From positions 1-43,656 of the forward strand of contig NZ_FOZZ01000009.1 of NCBI RefSeq assembly GCF_900116225.1: a DNA stretch of 43,656 bases. Direction: 5' to 3'. Of this stretch, positions 32,280-40,744 are shown piece by piece; the first letter of the stretch is position 1, and each line of letters starts with the position of its first letter. Both the position numbers and the translations under genes were made by a program. The stretch comes from Sphingobacterium wenxiniae. Its GTDB lineage: Bacteria; Bacteroidota; Bacteroidia; Sphingobacteriales; Sphingobacteriaceae. The notes beneath the pieces are model-generated. The model did no database searches and was not told the DNA's origin. It saw only the letters and a list, made by a program, of their open reading frames with translations.

Positions 32280-35087
32280 ATGAAAGAGATAATTAGTTTA
32301 ATTAGTGTTGTTTGTTTGATGCTTTTAGGAGTGCAGGCGCAGACCGAATCCACGAGGACTGTGCAGGGCATGTTGCGCGATCAGGAATCGAGATTGGTAG
32401 CTGGCGCATCTGTGCAATTGATTGGTGATAAAGATACTTTGGGAACGAGTGCTTCTACTGCAGGTATATACACTTTTACGAACGTAAAATCCGATAATTT
32501 CACGATTAAGGTTAGCAGTTTGGGTTTTGAACCTTTTGAACAACAGTTTACTTTTCCTAAGGGTCAGGTGAAGATGACAATCCCTTCTTTTGAGTTAAAA
32601 GGCGTTGAAAATATGTTGGAAGAAGTTGTCGTCGACGGGGTGCTGACTGTTCAGGTAAAAGGTGATACGGTAGAATATTCGACGAAGGATTTGAAGTTGC
32701 GGGAGGGAGCTTTGGCAGAAGATGCTTTGAAAAGATTGCAAGGTGTGGAAGTCGATAAAGACGGAAACGTAACAGCACAAGGAGAGCAAATTACGCGTGT
32801 GCGCATCAACGGGAAGGATTTCTTCGGGGGTGATGTAAAAACGGCAACGCAGAATCTTCCGGCTAATATTATCGAGAAGATTCAGGTTGTAGATGACTAT
32901 GGTGATATGGCAAACCTGACTGGGAACAGAACCGGAGACTCTGAAAAAGTATTGAATATCCAAATCGACCCATCCTTGAATAAGGGTTATATGACGACAT
33001 TACGTGTGGGTTATGGTACAGAAGAACGGTACCAGACAACCGGAATGTGGATGGGAATGACCAATAAAACACAGGTTTCTGTATTGGGTAATCTCAACAA
33101 TATGAACGCTAGTCTGTTTGATTTCAATACCATGGGAGGCGGTGCCCGTATGCGTGTTGGTGGTGGCGGCCGTCCTCCTGGCGGCGGCTGGGGTGGCTCT
33201 GACGGTATTACTAAGGTCGGATCTATCGGCTTGAACATGCGCCATGACTTTTCAGATAAACTGAAGGTGTATGGATCTTATTCTTTCGGACGAGATGATA
33301 ATAATACACTCACCAAATCTTTTACTGAATATATCGGGCAGAATATCGGAGAGGATAGCGATCAGGATAATAACCGCATAGGAACCAGCCATCGATTTGA
33401 GGCGAATGTGGAGTGGAACATCTCTGACAAGGATTATATCAAATTAACGCCACAGTTCGGTTTCAATAAAAATGACACTGAAAATTTCAACAATTCTATT
33501 TTGTATAGAGATGATCTTCTGGACTACACGCAGTTGCAGACACAGTTAAACGGAAGTAATGTTCCACGTTATGGAATTAGCGGATTGTATAACCGTAAGC
33601 TGAATGATAAAGGACGGAATCTATTTGTCAATTTTAATTATGATAATTCCGTTTCCGAAAATGATTACAATCAGATATTGGATCGTTTGGTTTATGACCC
33701 GAACAATCAGGACGAGAGCATAGGTTCTATTTATGAGCAAACTCTGCGTGAAGCACAGAACAAAAGCTGGAATGCGGGAACAACCTTGTCCTATACCGAG
33801 CCTGTTGGTGAAAACAGCCGTGTTGAGGTGACTTACGATTTTAATGTCAATGACTATGACAATTTTGACCACCAGAATGGTTATGATGTGAATGGTACGC
33901 CTACGACCAATGGTAATCTGAATTATGCGTATGACTATGACTATTCCTTTACATCACATCGTATAGGTGCGAATTATTCCTATGATAAGGGTAAGGTGAA
34001 ATATAGTGTAGGAGCAGCGGTACAGCCAACTGTATTGAGTGGAAATGCGTATAGCTTATCCGAGTCAGCAGTAATTGACAGAAAGAACTTCAATGTTGTG
34101 CCTATCGCTCGCTTTGAGTACCGTTTCTCAAGACAGTCAAACTTAACGTTTAATTATTCTGCTCGTGCATCTGAGCCGGGTGTTTCACAGGTTCTTCCGT
34201 TTGAAGTTAGTACAAGCCGTACAAATACAACCATTGGTAATCCAGAACTTGATCCAGAGTTCAGCCACCGAGGACAACTGCGTTTTCGTAGCGGTGATTT
34301 CCAAAAAGGAAAGACGTTCTTTGCTATGTTGAATGCCAATCTCACGCAAGATAAAATTGTATCTTTTAATAAACGTTATAATGTAGCAGGTGACGGTATG
34401 TATCAGGAAGTGCGTTACCACAACGAATCAGAACCTGTTTATTCTATCAACTCCTTCTATCATTGGGGACGGTCACTGAAAAACAAAACGTATAATATTA
34501 TGTATATGGGGGGCGTGAATTATAATAAAAACATTGCCTATATCGCTGAGGATCCCGATGCAACAGAAGGGGATAAAAACGTAACAAATAACACCGTATT
34601 GATGCAGGGATTGTTCTTTCGCTATACACCATCGGAGAAATTGGAAATCAATCCCGGAGCACGGTATTCTTATAATATCACAAAATCATCGCTTCCGCAA
34701 TATTCACAAGGGAATGTATCTTCGTTTACACCAACATTGATTGGTTCGGTGAATATCACGCCAACAACTATTTTTGGGGCAGATGTGTCAAAAACGTTCA
34801 ACCGCGGTTATCGTAATCAGGCAGATCCTTTTATCATCAACACGTATATTGAGCAACGCTTGATGAAGGGTCAACGTGGAACAATTCGCCTGCAGGCATT
34901 CGACCTGTTGGATGAGCAGACGAATATCAACAGAACCGTAGGGGATATTTTAACAGACTCCCAAACGAATCGTTTAGGACGTTATTTTATGTTGACGTTT
35001 ACATTTCGTTTCCAAAAGTTCTCGGGATTAAATCCTTTCCAGTCTGATGAAGGTGGTCCGGGAGGAATGCGAAGACCACGAATGTAG
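32280..35087 (+). CDS. TonB-dependent outer-membrane beta-barrel (OMP_b-brl_3 type)
   Basis: A 935-aa receptor. The signal peptide is MKEIISLISVVCLMLLGVQA. A CarboxypepD_reg domain covers about 28-115 (VQGMLRDQESRLVAGASVQL, SLGFEPFEQQFTF). Then comes a TonB-box-like LEEVVVDG, a plug-like region (VKGDTVEYSTKDLKLREGAL, RVRINGKDFFGGDVKTATQN, PANIIEKIQVVDDYGDM) and a barrel of many aromatic strands ending in GRYFMLTFTFRFQKF. A Gly-rich insertion lies near residue 285 (GGGARMRVGGGGRPPGGG), and a short GGPGGMRRPRM tail follows the final strand. The imported or exported ligand is unknown. A strong terminator follows. Confidence 0.82.
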   Translation: MKEIISLISVVCLMLLGVQAQTESTRTVQGMLRDQESRLVAGASVQLIGDKDTLGTSASTAGIYTFTNVKSDNFTIKVSSLGFEPFEQQFTFPKGQVKMTIPSFELKGVENMLEEVVVDGVLTVQVKGDTVEYSTKDLKLREGALAEDALKRLQGVEVDKDGNVTAQGEQITRVRINGKDFFGGDVKTATQNLPANIIEKIQVVDDYGDMANLTGNRTGDSEKVLNIQIDPSLNKGYMTTLRVGYGTEERYQTTGMWMGMTNKTQVSVLGNLNNMNASLFDFNTMGGGARMRVGGGGRPPGGGWGGSDGITKVGSIGLNMRHDFSDKLKVYGSYSFGRDDNNTLTKSFTEYIGQNIGEDSDQDNNRIGTSHRFEANVEWNISDKDYIKLTPQFGFNKNDTENFNNSILYRDDLLDYTQLQTQLNGSNVPRYGISGLYNRKLNDKGRNLFVNFNYDNSVSENDYNQILDRLVYDPNNQDESIGSIYEQTLREAQNKSWNAGTTLSYTEPVGENSRVEVTYDFNVNDYDNFDHQNGYDVNGTPTTNGNLNYAYDYDYSFTSHRIGANYSYDKGKVKYSVGAAVQPTVLSGNAYSLSESAVIDRKNFNVVPIARFEYRFSRQSNLTFNYSARASEPGVSQVLPFEVSTSRTNTTIGNPELDPEFSHRGQLRFRSGDFQKGKTFFAMLNANLTQDKIVSFNKRYNVAGDGMYQEVRYHNESEPVYSINSFYHWGRSLKNKTYNIMYMGGVNYNKNIAYIAEDPDATEGDKNVTNNTVLMQGLFFRYTPSEKLEINPGARYSYNITKSSLPQYSQGNVSSFTPTLIGSVNITPTTIFGADVSKTFNRGYRNQADPFIINTYIEQRLMKGQRGTIRLQAFDLLDEQTNINRTVGDILTDSQTNRLGRYFMLTFTFRFQKFSGLNPFQSDEGGPGGMRRPRM

Positions 35088-35114
35088 TATATAAATCCTG
35101 TTTGTAGATAGTAT

Positions 35115-35149
35115 AACGGCTGTAGTCTCACTACAGCCGTTTCGTTTTT
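35115..35149 (+). terminator. Intrinsic terminator after outer-membrane barrel gene
   Basis: AACGGCTGTAG (35115-35125) and CTACAGCCGTT (35131-35141) form an 11-bp stem with a TCTCA loop, followed by TCGTTTTT. Confidence 0.85.
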
Positions 35150-35156
35150 AATTGTG

Positions 35157-35164
35157 TAACTTTG
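35157..35164 (+). promoter_or_regulatory. -7 element of M16 peptidase gene
   Basis: TAACTTTG matches TAnnTTTG and lies 33 bp before ATG 35198. No clean TTG at -33. Confidence 0.45.
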
Positions 35165-35197
35165 TGGGCGGTTTAGTAAAATTTGACAATTCATAAT

Positions 35198-36430
35198 ATG
35201 GAATATGAAATTATCCGATTGGATAATGGTATACGTGCGGTATTACACCGTCAGGCTTCACAGATTACACACACTTGTCTGGTTGTAAATGCTGGGGCAA
35301 GGGATGAGGAATCGGGGAAATTCGGGGTAGCACATTTTATAGAGCATCTTTTATTTAAAGAGACAGAGCGCCGCTCTACACAACAGATTTTAAATTATCT
35401 GGAAGCTGTCGGCGGAGATTTGAATGCCTACACAACTAAGGAATATACCTGTATCCATGCATCGGTATTAAAACCCCATTTAAGTCGTGCTTTAGATCTT
35501 TTTGAAGATATTATTTTCCACTCAACTTTTCCGGAAGACGAAATGGAAAAGGAAAAAGGCGTGATTGCTGATGAAATGGCGTCCTATCTGGATAGTCCAG
35601 AGGATTCCATTGTAGACGATTATGAAGACCTAATCTTTCAAAATTCTGGTTTGGGGCATAATATTCTTGGGCTTGAACAGGATTTGATAGGTTTTAAAAA
35701 AGATGATTTGCAGGATTTTCTGATCAAGAACTACAATACGGAAGAGATTATTATCGGCATTACAGGGGATTATGATCTGCGGACGGTAGAAAGGCTTTTG
35801 CGCCGATATTTTGAACCGATTCAACGGCATACGCCTTTACATCAAAGAACACAAGTCACGCTGAACTCGTCGGCTCATGTCGAGATCGCTAAACCTATCA
35901 ATCAGGTACATTATATGTTGGGTGCACAAGCCTATGGTATACATGACGATAGGAAAACCGGCTTGCTTTTGCTCAACAATATGCTGGGAGGCATTGGAAT
36001 GAGCTCAATCCTCAATTTATCCGTTCGTGAAAAGCACGGTATAGCGTATACGATTGAATCTAACTATACACTCTTTTCAGATACAGGCTTGTTCTCGATT
36101 TATCTGGGCACAGACGTGGAGAAGGTGAAGAAGGCGAAAAAACTTGTTTTCAAAGAATTGGATAAACTTCGGGAGAAGGGTGTTTCGGATCAGCAGCTAC
36201 AACGTGCGAAGAACAAATTCAAGGGGCAGATTGCACTGGCAGAAGAGAATCGTATGAGTATGATTATAGCTGTGGCGAAGAATATCATCGATTATGATCG
36301 GATTATTACTTTGGAAGATGTATTTGAACGGATCGATGTGCTGACGAAAGAAGAGATGCTGCATATTGCGCAGGATATCTTTGACGATAAGAAGCTGACG
36401 TCGTTGACGTTTGTGCCTGAGGAAGATTAG
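35198..36430 (+). CDS. M16-family zinc peptidase (insulinase-like)
   Basis: A 410-aa single-copy M16 peptidase of the processing-peptidase type. The inverted zinc motif HFIEH (46-50) matches HxxEH, and the third ligand Glu126 in IADEMASYLDSPED stands 76 residues after the second His as expected. The C-terminal half (from about 180) is the second M16 domain with GGIGMSSILNLSVREKHGIA and YTLFSDTGLFSIYLGTD. Substrates of this bacterial group are mostly unknown; some degrade peptides. Start ATG 35198 was chosen over the TTG at 35183. Runs into fabD after 47 bp. Confidence 0.92.
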   Translation: MEYEIIRLDNGIRAVLHRQASQITHTCLVVNAGARDEESGKFGVAHFIEHLLFKETERRSTQQILNYLEAVGGDLNAYTTKEYTCIHASVLKPHLSRALDLFEDIIFHSTFPEDEMEKEKGVIADEMASYLDSPEDSIVDDYEDLIFQNSGLGHNILGLEQDLIGFKKDDLQDFLIKNYNTEEIIIGITGDYDLRTVERLLRRYFEPIQRHTPLHQRTQVTLNSSAHVEIAKPINQVHYMLGAQAYGIHDDRKTGLLLLNNMLGGIGMSSILNLSVREKHGIAYTIESNYTLFSDTGLFSIYLGTDVEKVKKAKKLVFKELDKLREKGVSDQQLQRAKNKFKGQIALAEENRMSMIIAVAKNIIDYDRIITLEDVFERIDVLTKEEMLHIAQDIFDDKKLTSLTFVPEED

Positions 36431-36443
36431 TCTTCTTCAGTTT

Positions 36444-36473
36444 TTGGCTTTTTAATTTTTACTTTTTAATTTG
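36444..36473 (+). promoter_or_regulatory. Candidate promoter of fabD
   Basis: TTG (36444-36446), 19 bp, TTAATTTG (36466-36473), which differs from TAnnTTTG at one position. The box ends 4 nt before ATG 36478, again fitting a leaderless start. Confidence 0.35.
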
Positions 36474-36477
36474 CAAT

Positions 36478-37368
36478 ATGAAAACAGCATATATTTTTCC
36501 AGGACAGGGTGCTCAATTCGTGGGAATGGGGCAGGACTTGTACGCATTGAATGAAGAGACAAAAGCTTTATTTGAACAAGCTAATGATATTTTAGGGTTT
36601 CGGATTACGGATATTATGTTTTCCGGAACGGATGAAGATTTGAAGCAAACTAAGGTAACACAACCGGCGATTTTCCTGCATTCGGTCATTTTAGCGAAAG
36701 CTTTAGGAGATAAGTTCCAACCATCGATGGTAGCAGGACACTCTTTGGGCGAGTTCTCTGCTTTAGTTTCTGCAGGAGCTTTGTCTTTTGAGGATGGTTT
36801 AAAGTTAGTGTCGCAACGCGCGAATGCTATGCAGAAAGCCTGTGAAGCACAGCCGTCTACGATGGCAGCTATTTTAGGATTAGATGACGAAACGGTAGAA
36901 AAAGTGTGTGCACAGGTTGAAGATGTCGTTGTCGCAGCGAACTATAATTGTCCAGGACAACTGGTTATCTCTGGTTCTATCGAAGGAATTGACAAGGCTT
37001 GTGCTTTGTTGACCGAAGCGGGAGCAAAACGTGCATTGAAACTGAATGTAGGAGGTGCTTTCCACTCACCATTGATGGAGCCGGCAAAAGTAGAATTGCA
37101 GGCAGCAATTGAAGCAACCGAAATCAAAGCGCCAGTTTGTCCTATCTATCAAAATGTGGATGCCAAAGCATATACAGATCCTACAGCTATTAAAGCAAAC
37201 CTTATTGCACAATTAACGGGAGCGGTTCGGTGGACGCAAACTGTACAAAATATGTTGGCAGATGGCGCAGAGGCATTTGTGGAAGTTGGTCCTGGTAATG
37301 TATTGCAAGGCCTGGTGAAAAAAGTTGACCGTTCGGCACAGACTTCGGCAGCAAACTTAGAAGCATAA
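36478..37368 (+). CDS. fabD: Malonyl-CoA:ACP transacylase
   Basis: A 296-aa FabD that loads malonyl groups on acyl carrier protein for fatty-acid synthesis. It begins AYIFPGQGAQFVGMGQDLY. The nucleophile elbow is AGHSLGEFSALVSAGA with Ser89, and the catalytic His196 is in VGGAFHSPLMEPA. QRANAMQKAC carries the conserved Arg that binds the malonyl carboxylate, and GPGNVLQGLVKKV closes the domain. The length is normal. No other fab genes are adjacent. Its stop codon is inside the terminator palindrome shared with trhO. Confidence 0.97.
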   Translation: MKTAYIFPGQGAQFVGMGQDLYALNEETKALFEQANDILGFRITDIMFSGTDEDLKQTKVTQPAIFLHSVILAKALGDKFQPSMVAGHSLGEFSALVSAGALSFEDGLKLVSQRANAMQKACEAQPSTMAAILGLDDETVEKVCAQVEDVVVAANYNCPGQLVISGSIEGIDKACALLTEAGAKRALKLNVGGAFHSPLMEPAKVELQAAIEATEIKAPVCPIYQNVDAKAYTDPTAIKANLIAQLTGAVRWTQTVQNMLADGAEAFVEVGPGNVLQGLVKKVDRSAQTSAANLEA

Positions 37369-37403
37369 AAAAAAGCGCCTAAGGCGCTTTTTTTATGCTT
37401 CTA
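37358..37403. terminator. Bidirectional terminator of fabD and trhO
   Basis: AGCGCCT/AGGCGCT stem (37374-37380 with 37382-37388) with long A and T runs. A near-perfect dyad (one bulged A) extends outward through GAAGCATAA of both genes, so both stop codons and the last Glu-Ala codons of both proteins are mirrored. Confidence 0.88.
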
Positions 37404-38385
37404 CATTTTCCTTAGGAGGAAAATTCTTATGTTTTCTCTTGCTGATTTTTTCTACGTTAACTGGCTGCGGTACTTTTACATAATAGCCTGTGCCATCATA
37501 TTCACGCTTGCGGGGATGTTCTTTACACGTATCGGAGCAGCAACCGTCCATTTCCCAGCCACAGGCATCACATTGGGTGAAATGCTCGTTACAATCCGGG
37601 TTGGCACAGTTAATCATCTTTGATGTCGTTGTGCCACAGTTTTTACACGTAGAAATAACCGAAGGATTAACCGCGTTCACATCGACTGTCACCCGATTAT
37701 CAAAGACATAACATTGACCTTCGAAATCTTTACCTCCGGCTTCTTTGCCATATTTAATGATCCCGCCATGTAACTGGTATACATCTTCGAACCCTTCTTT
37801 TAACAATAGAGCCGATGCTTTCTCACACTTTATACCTCCAGTACAATAGGTAAGGATTTTTTTGTCTTTGTATTGCTCCAGCTCTTTTATCTTTTCAGGA
37901 AATTCCCGGAAGTTTTCAATGTCCAGTGTAACCGCGTTCTTAAATCGGCCAACGCTGTGCTCATAGTTTGAACGTACATCTAAAATGACCACATCATCAC
38001 GGTCTTTCATCTCCATGAATTCTGTAGGCTCCAAGTGTACACCGGTTCTTTCATTTGGATTGATAATCTTAGGGTCGCGCAAACCGGAGTGTACGATTTC
38101 GGGCTTGTAACGACAGTGCATTTTGATGAAAGAAGGTTCTTCGACATCATCAATCTTGAATTCGGTATGGTTGAACCGACCGTCAGCATATACCGCTTCC
38201 ATGTAAGCTTTACAGGCTTCGGGTGTACCGGAAACGGTACCGTTTAACCCCTCGTCGGCAACGATGATACGACCAAATAAGCCAAGAGATCTACAAAATT
38301 CTAAATGATCTGCAGCAAATTGTTCTGCATTTTCGATAGGGCTGTAACAATAGTACAGCAGGGTTTGATATTGTGCCATATTCAT
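37393..38385 (-). CDS. trhO: tRNA uridine hydroxylase TrhO (YceA-type rhodanese)
   Basis: A 330-aa rhodanese-domain protein of the UPF0176/TrhO family, which hydroxylates uridine-34 of tRNA. The N-terminal acylphosphatase-like part (LYYCYSPIEN, VADEGLNGTVSGT, HTEFKIDDVEEPSF) leads into the rhodanese domain VVILDVRSNYEHSVGRFKNA with the active-site loop YCTGGIKCEKAS (Cys181). A Cys-rich tail (CKNCGTTTSKMINCANPDCN, CDACGWEMDGCCSDTC) may bind zinc, as in family members. Two in-frame ATGs (38385, 38379) are possible. The -7 box TAACTTTG is at 38438-38431. Confidence 0.93.
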   Translation of the reverse strand: MNMAQYQTLLYYCYSPIENAEQFAADHLEFCRSLGLFGRIIVADEGLNGTVSGTPEACKAYMEAVYADGRFNHTEFKIDDVEEPSFIKMHCRYKPEIVHSGLRDPKIINPNERTGVHLEPTEFMEMKDRDDVVILDVRSNYEHSVGRFKNAVTLDIENFREFPEKIKELEQYKDKKILTYCTGGIKCEKASALLLKEGFEDVYQLHGGIIKYGKEAGGKDFEGQCYVFDNRVTVDVNAVNPSVISTCKNCGTTTSKMINCANPDCNEHFTQCDACGWEMDGCCSDTCKEHPRKREYDGTGYYVKVPQPVNVEKISKRKHKNFPPKENVEA

Positions 38386-38430
38386 TGATACCGCTGCAAA
38401 CGGCGTTTAATGTTTAAAATTAATTTTTTG

Positions 38431-38438
38431 CAAAGTTA
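38431..38438 (-). promoter_or_regulatory. -7 element of trhO
   Basis: TAACTTTG on the minus strand matches TAnnTTTG; the leader to ATG 38385 is about 40 nt. A TTG is present 15 bp upstream (38456-38454), closer than usual. Confidence 0.4.
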
Positions 38439-38479
38439 ATAATAAAAATTAATCAAGAATTGATAGAGGTCACTTTTAG

Positions 38480-38660
38480 TACAGCTACTATACCTTCTGC
38501 GGATCTGCTTCGCCCTTTGTTCGGTCACTCTTCGGCCATTTACCGGGGATTTACCGTGAAATTACCGGGGGTTGTACGGTAACTTCACGGTAAAAGGTCA
38601 GAAAAAACACGGTAAACAGGCGAACAAGGGGCGAACAAAGTACGGAGAAAGTATACAGCC
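38480..38660. repeat. Nested inverted repeat / structured intergenic element
   Basis: The core is an 18-bp arm TTTACCGTGAAATTACCG (38550-38567) pairing with 38577-38594 (17 of 18 positions) around a 9-nt loop. Outside it, GCCCTTTGTTCG (38512-38523) pairs with CGAACAAGGGGC (38621-38632), and the outermost parts TATACCTTCTGCGG and CGGAGAAAGTATA are imperfect mirrors. ACCGGG/CGGTAA and GAACAA motifs recur. It looks like a dispersed palindromic element or structured RNA. Confidence 0.65.
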
Positions 38661-38800
38661 GACCCGAATAAAAAAGGTTAAAGAAGTGTTCTGATATTGG
38701 TGGTGGCAACTTATCCACACGAATTTCAAAATTGGAGACTAAAGGACGATGATGTCCAACTTTTCGGCCAGTCCCTTTTAATGAACATTGTATTCCGACC

Positions 38801-39067
38801 TTACCTCTTTATCAAAGGTTTTAGTAGATACTCCAATCCGTTCAGTTTGATTTCATAAAGCGTAGCGAGCTGTATGCCCAACTTGCCAGCTGGAAAGCCT
38901 TTATTATGGAACCAGACCAGATATGGCTCGGGGAGATTACAGAGTAACCAGCCTTTGTATTTCCCGAAAGGCATTTCGGTATTGGCCAGCTCAACCAATA
39001 TATTTGGATCAAGCAGTCCCGCGTTCTTATCCATCTTTTCTTTCTTCTTTCCTACTTGTTCTTCCAT
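38801..39067 (-). CDS. DUF3820 family protein
   Basis: An 88-aa protein of the DUF3820 family. After a Lys-rich start the domain reads MPFGKYKGWLLCNLPEPYLV, then WFHNKGFPAGKLGIQLATLY and the basic C-terminus LLKPLIKR. No signal or membrane span. Function unknown; members are small and widespread in Bacteroidota and Proteobacteria. It starts 12 bp after the GT2 gene's stop and is the last gene of the glycan operon, probably by read-through rather than by function. Confidence 0.85.
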   Translation of the reverse strand: MEEQVGKKKEKMDKNAGLLDPNILVELANTEMPFGKYKGWLLCNLPEPYLVWFHNKGFPAGKLGIQLATLYEIKLNGLEYLLKPLIKR

Positions 39068-39079
39068 CCCTATCTCTCT

Positions 39080-39832
39080 TTAATCTCTTGTTTTACCATT
39101 TTTTAGCCTGTGCAATAAGAATTTTCCAGCGATGACTCCGTGGTTGATAAGATTAGGAAGGGTGCCATAGTGTTTTTTGAAAATCTGGAAACGCTCCTGT
39201 AAACTCTGTTTATGCCGCTGTTGAGACATACCTCCTACCAGATATTTAGCGACATATTGATTGACATTGACAATTTTGTCTGCTTTTTTTGCGGCTCGTA
39301 TTACCCAGTCGATATCTGCGCTGAGCTTATATTGCAGATCATACGGCTCTGCTATGCTTCTTTTAACATAAATTGCCTGATGGCAAATGCTCATGCCGTA
39401 GCGGAAAGATTTCCAATTAAAACGCTTCGGGGCTTTATGTCGGCGATCGCCCAAGATATTGCGTTCTTCGTCGACAAGCTTGGTTTCGCCATAATAAATA
39501 TCCGCATTGTCGGCGGAAGAGAAAACTTTTTCCAAGGTCATGTCTTCGTAGAGCTCATCTCCGGAGTTTAGGAAAAGCACATAGTCGCCAGTCGCTACGT
39601 TCAACCCTTTGTTCATGGCGTCGTAAATGCCGTTGTCCTTTTCGGATATGAGGATAGCGATTTCCTCCCGATACTTTTCAATCACATCTAAGGTGCCGTC
39701 CGTGGAAAAACCATCGACAATAATATATTCAATATTGGCGTAGGTCTGCTTCATAACGGAACGTATGGTATATTCAATGTCGCGAACATTGTTGTAGACG
39801 ATGGTGATAATGGATATTTTCGGTGTTAGCAC
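39080..39832 (-). CDS. Family 2 glycosyltransferase
   Basis: A 250-aa GT-A glycosyltransferase. The N-terminal nucleotide-sugar domain has ISIITIVYNNVRDIEYTIRS, VMKQTYANIEYIIVDGFSTD, and DNGIYDAMNKGLNVATGDYV. The metal-binding motif DxD takes the form LNSGDEL. It is a WcaA-like GT2 that would add a sugar to a lipid-linked glycan; donor and acceptor are unknown. It follows the next glycosyltransferase by 3 bp and precedes the DUF3820 gene by 12 bp. Confidence 0.88.
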   Translation of the reverse strand: MLTPKISIITIVYNNVRDIEYTIRSVMKQTYANIEYIIVDGFSTDGTLDVIEKYREEIAILISEKDNGIYDAMNKGLNVATGDYVLFLNSGDELYEDMTLEKVFSSADNADIYYGETKLVDEERNILGDRRHKAPKRFNWKSFRYGMSICHQAIYVKRSIAEPYDLQYKLSADIDWVIRAAKKADKIVNVNQYVAKYLVGGMSQQRHKQSLQERFQIFKKHYGTLPNLINHGVIAGKFLLHRLKNGKTRD

Positions 39833-39835
39833 AGC

Positions 39836-40744
39836 TTATTTTTTACTGAATCTTTTGATGAGATAACGAACAATACGTTCGGCGATATTACCCTTCCTAT
39901 GTGCGTAGAAATATTTGATAGCATCATAGGCTTTTTTGTTCTCCTCGATTTCTGTCGGGAAATATTTAACCTTTGCGGTGGCTAATTCTACTTTGTAGAC
40001 ATTGTCCAGATCGGAATGTGTGCCTGAACCATCCGTTCCGATGTTCTGTATCATGGAATGCCGTGGATACAGTACCAAACCATTTTGCTTGAAAACAGAT
40101 AGATACCAACGAATTGCCCATGAGTTGATTTTTCCGGCTTTGAATTCTTTTACCTGTTTCCAGAAATTCTCTTTCCCATCAATACTGAAGCGTTTGATAT
40201 CTCTACGCTTGAAGTTTTTGGTGAGTTCTTCGATGTCGGGATTGAAATGATCCCAAGCTCTCTTCCAGGTCGCCCAACCCCAGCTGTTGGCAACGCGAAA
40301 GAAAAAGCTTTTTGGTAAGCGTCGAGGATGCTGCACAGGATACATATAACCGCTGATTTCCATAACACGCTCTTCCGCAGCATATCGGGTAAGACCGTCG
40401 TTGAAATAGGTCAGGGCATAGGGAGAAGTTTCTAAATCATCCTCTAAAACAATCACGGAACCGTGCTCTTGGATAACTTTACTTACACCATCAATTACAT
40501 TGTTGGCCAACCCCCAGTTTTTATGGCGCTCGATGATGGTAATATGCTTAAAATCCCAAGGCTCACGAATGATCGCACGCACTTTGTTGACATCCTCTAC
40601 GGCATCCGCATTTTTGGCAGCATCCGAAAAGATATACAATAGGGAATCCTTAGCCAAGAGGTTCTTCTCCAAGGCAGCCAATGTCCTACGTGTATGCTTG
40701 GGACGGTTGTACACAAAAAGTACGATAGGTGCTAAATTTGGCAT
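39836..40744 (-). CDS. GT-A glycosyltransferase, GNT-I-like sugar transferase
   Basis: A 302-aa transferase of the family often annotated as sugar transferase. It starts APIVLFVYNRPKHTRRTLAA and has IIERHKNWGLANNVIDGVSK, the metal-binding VIVLEDDLETSPYALTYFND, and the acceptor-side NSWGWATWKRAWDHFNPDIE and GSGTHSDLDNVYK. A basic C-terminus (RYLIKRFSKK) may hold it at the membrane. Its ATG follows the stop of the methyltransferase-like gene immediately, so the two are translationally coupled. Specificity unknown. Confidence 0.82.
   Translation of the reverse strand: MPNLAPIVLFVYNRPKHTRRTLAALEKNLLAKDSLLYIFSDAAKNADAVEDVNKVRAIIREPWDFKHITIIERHKNWGLANNVIDGVSKVIQEHGSVIVLEDDLETSPYALTYFNDGLTRYAAEERVMEISGYMYPVQHPRRLPKSFFFRVANSWGWATWKRAWDHFNPDIEELTKNFKRRDIKRFSIDGKENFWKQVKEFKAGKINSWAIRWYLSVFKQNGLVLYPRHSMIQNIGTDGSGTHSDLDNVYKVELATAKVKYFPTEIEENKKAYDAIKYFYAHRKGNIAERIVRYLIKRFSKK

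Larger units (their letters stand above)
38386..38800. other. 415-bp gene-free region with structured repeat
   Basis: No ORF is supported. It holds the trhO promoter region (38431-38438), a large interrupted inverted repeat (about 38480-38660), the GTGG-AACTT-CCAC stem-loop (38702-38718, overlapping one DnaA-box-like TTATCCACA at 38711-38719), and a weak TTGGA...TCCAA dyad (38732-38759). Confidence 0.65.

Noticed and set aside
38711..38719. TTATCCACA, a perfect DnaA-box sequence, considered as part of a replication origin
   Set aside because: Only one exact box is visible, with no cluster, no AT-rich unwinding region of the right kind and no dnaA or gyrase gene nearby.
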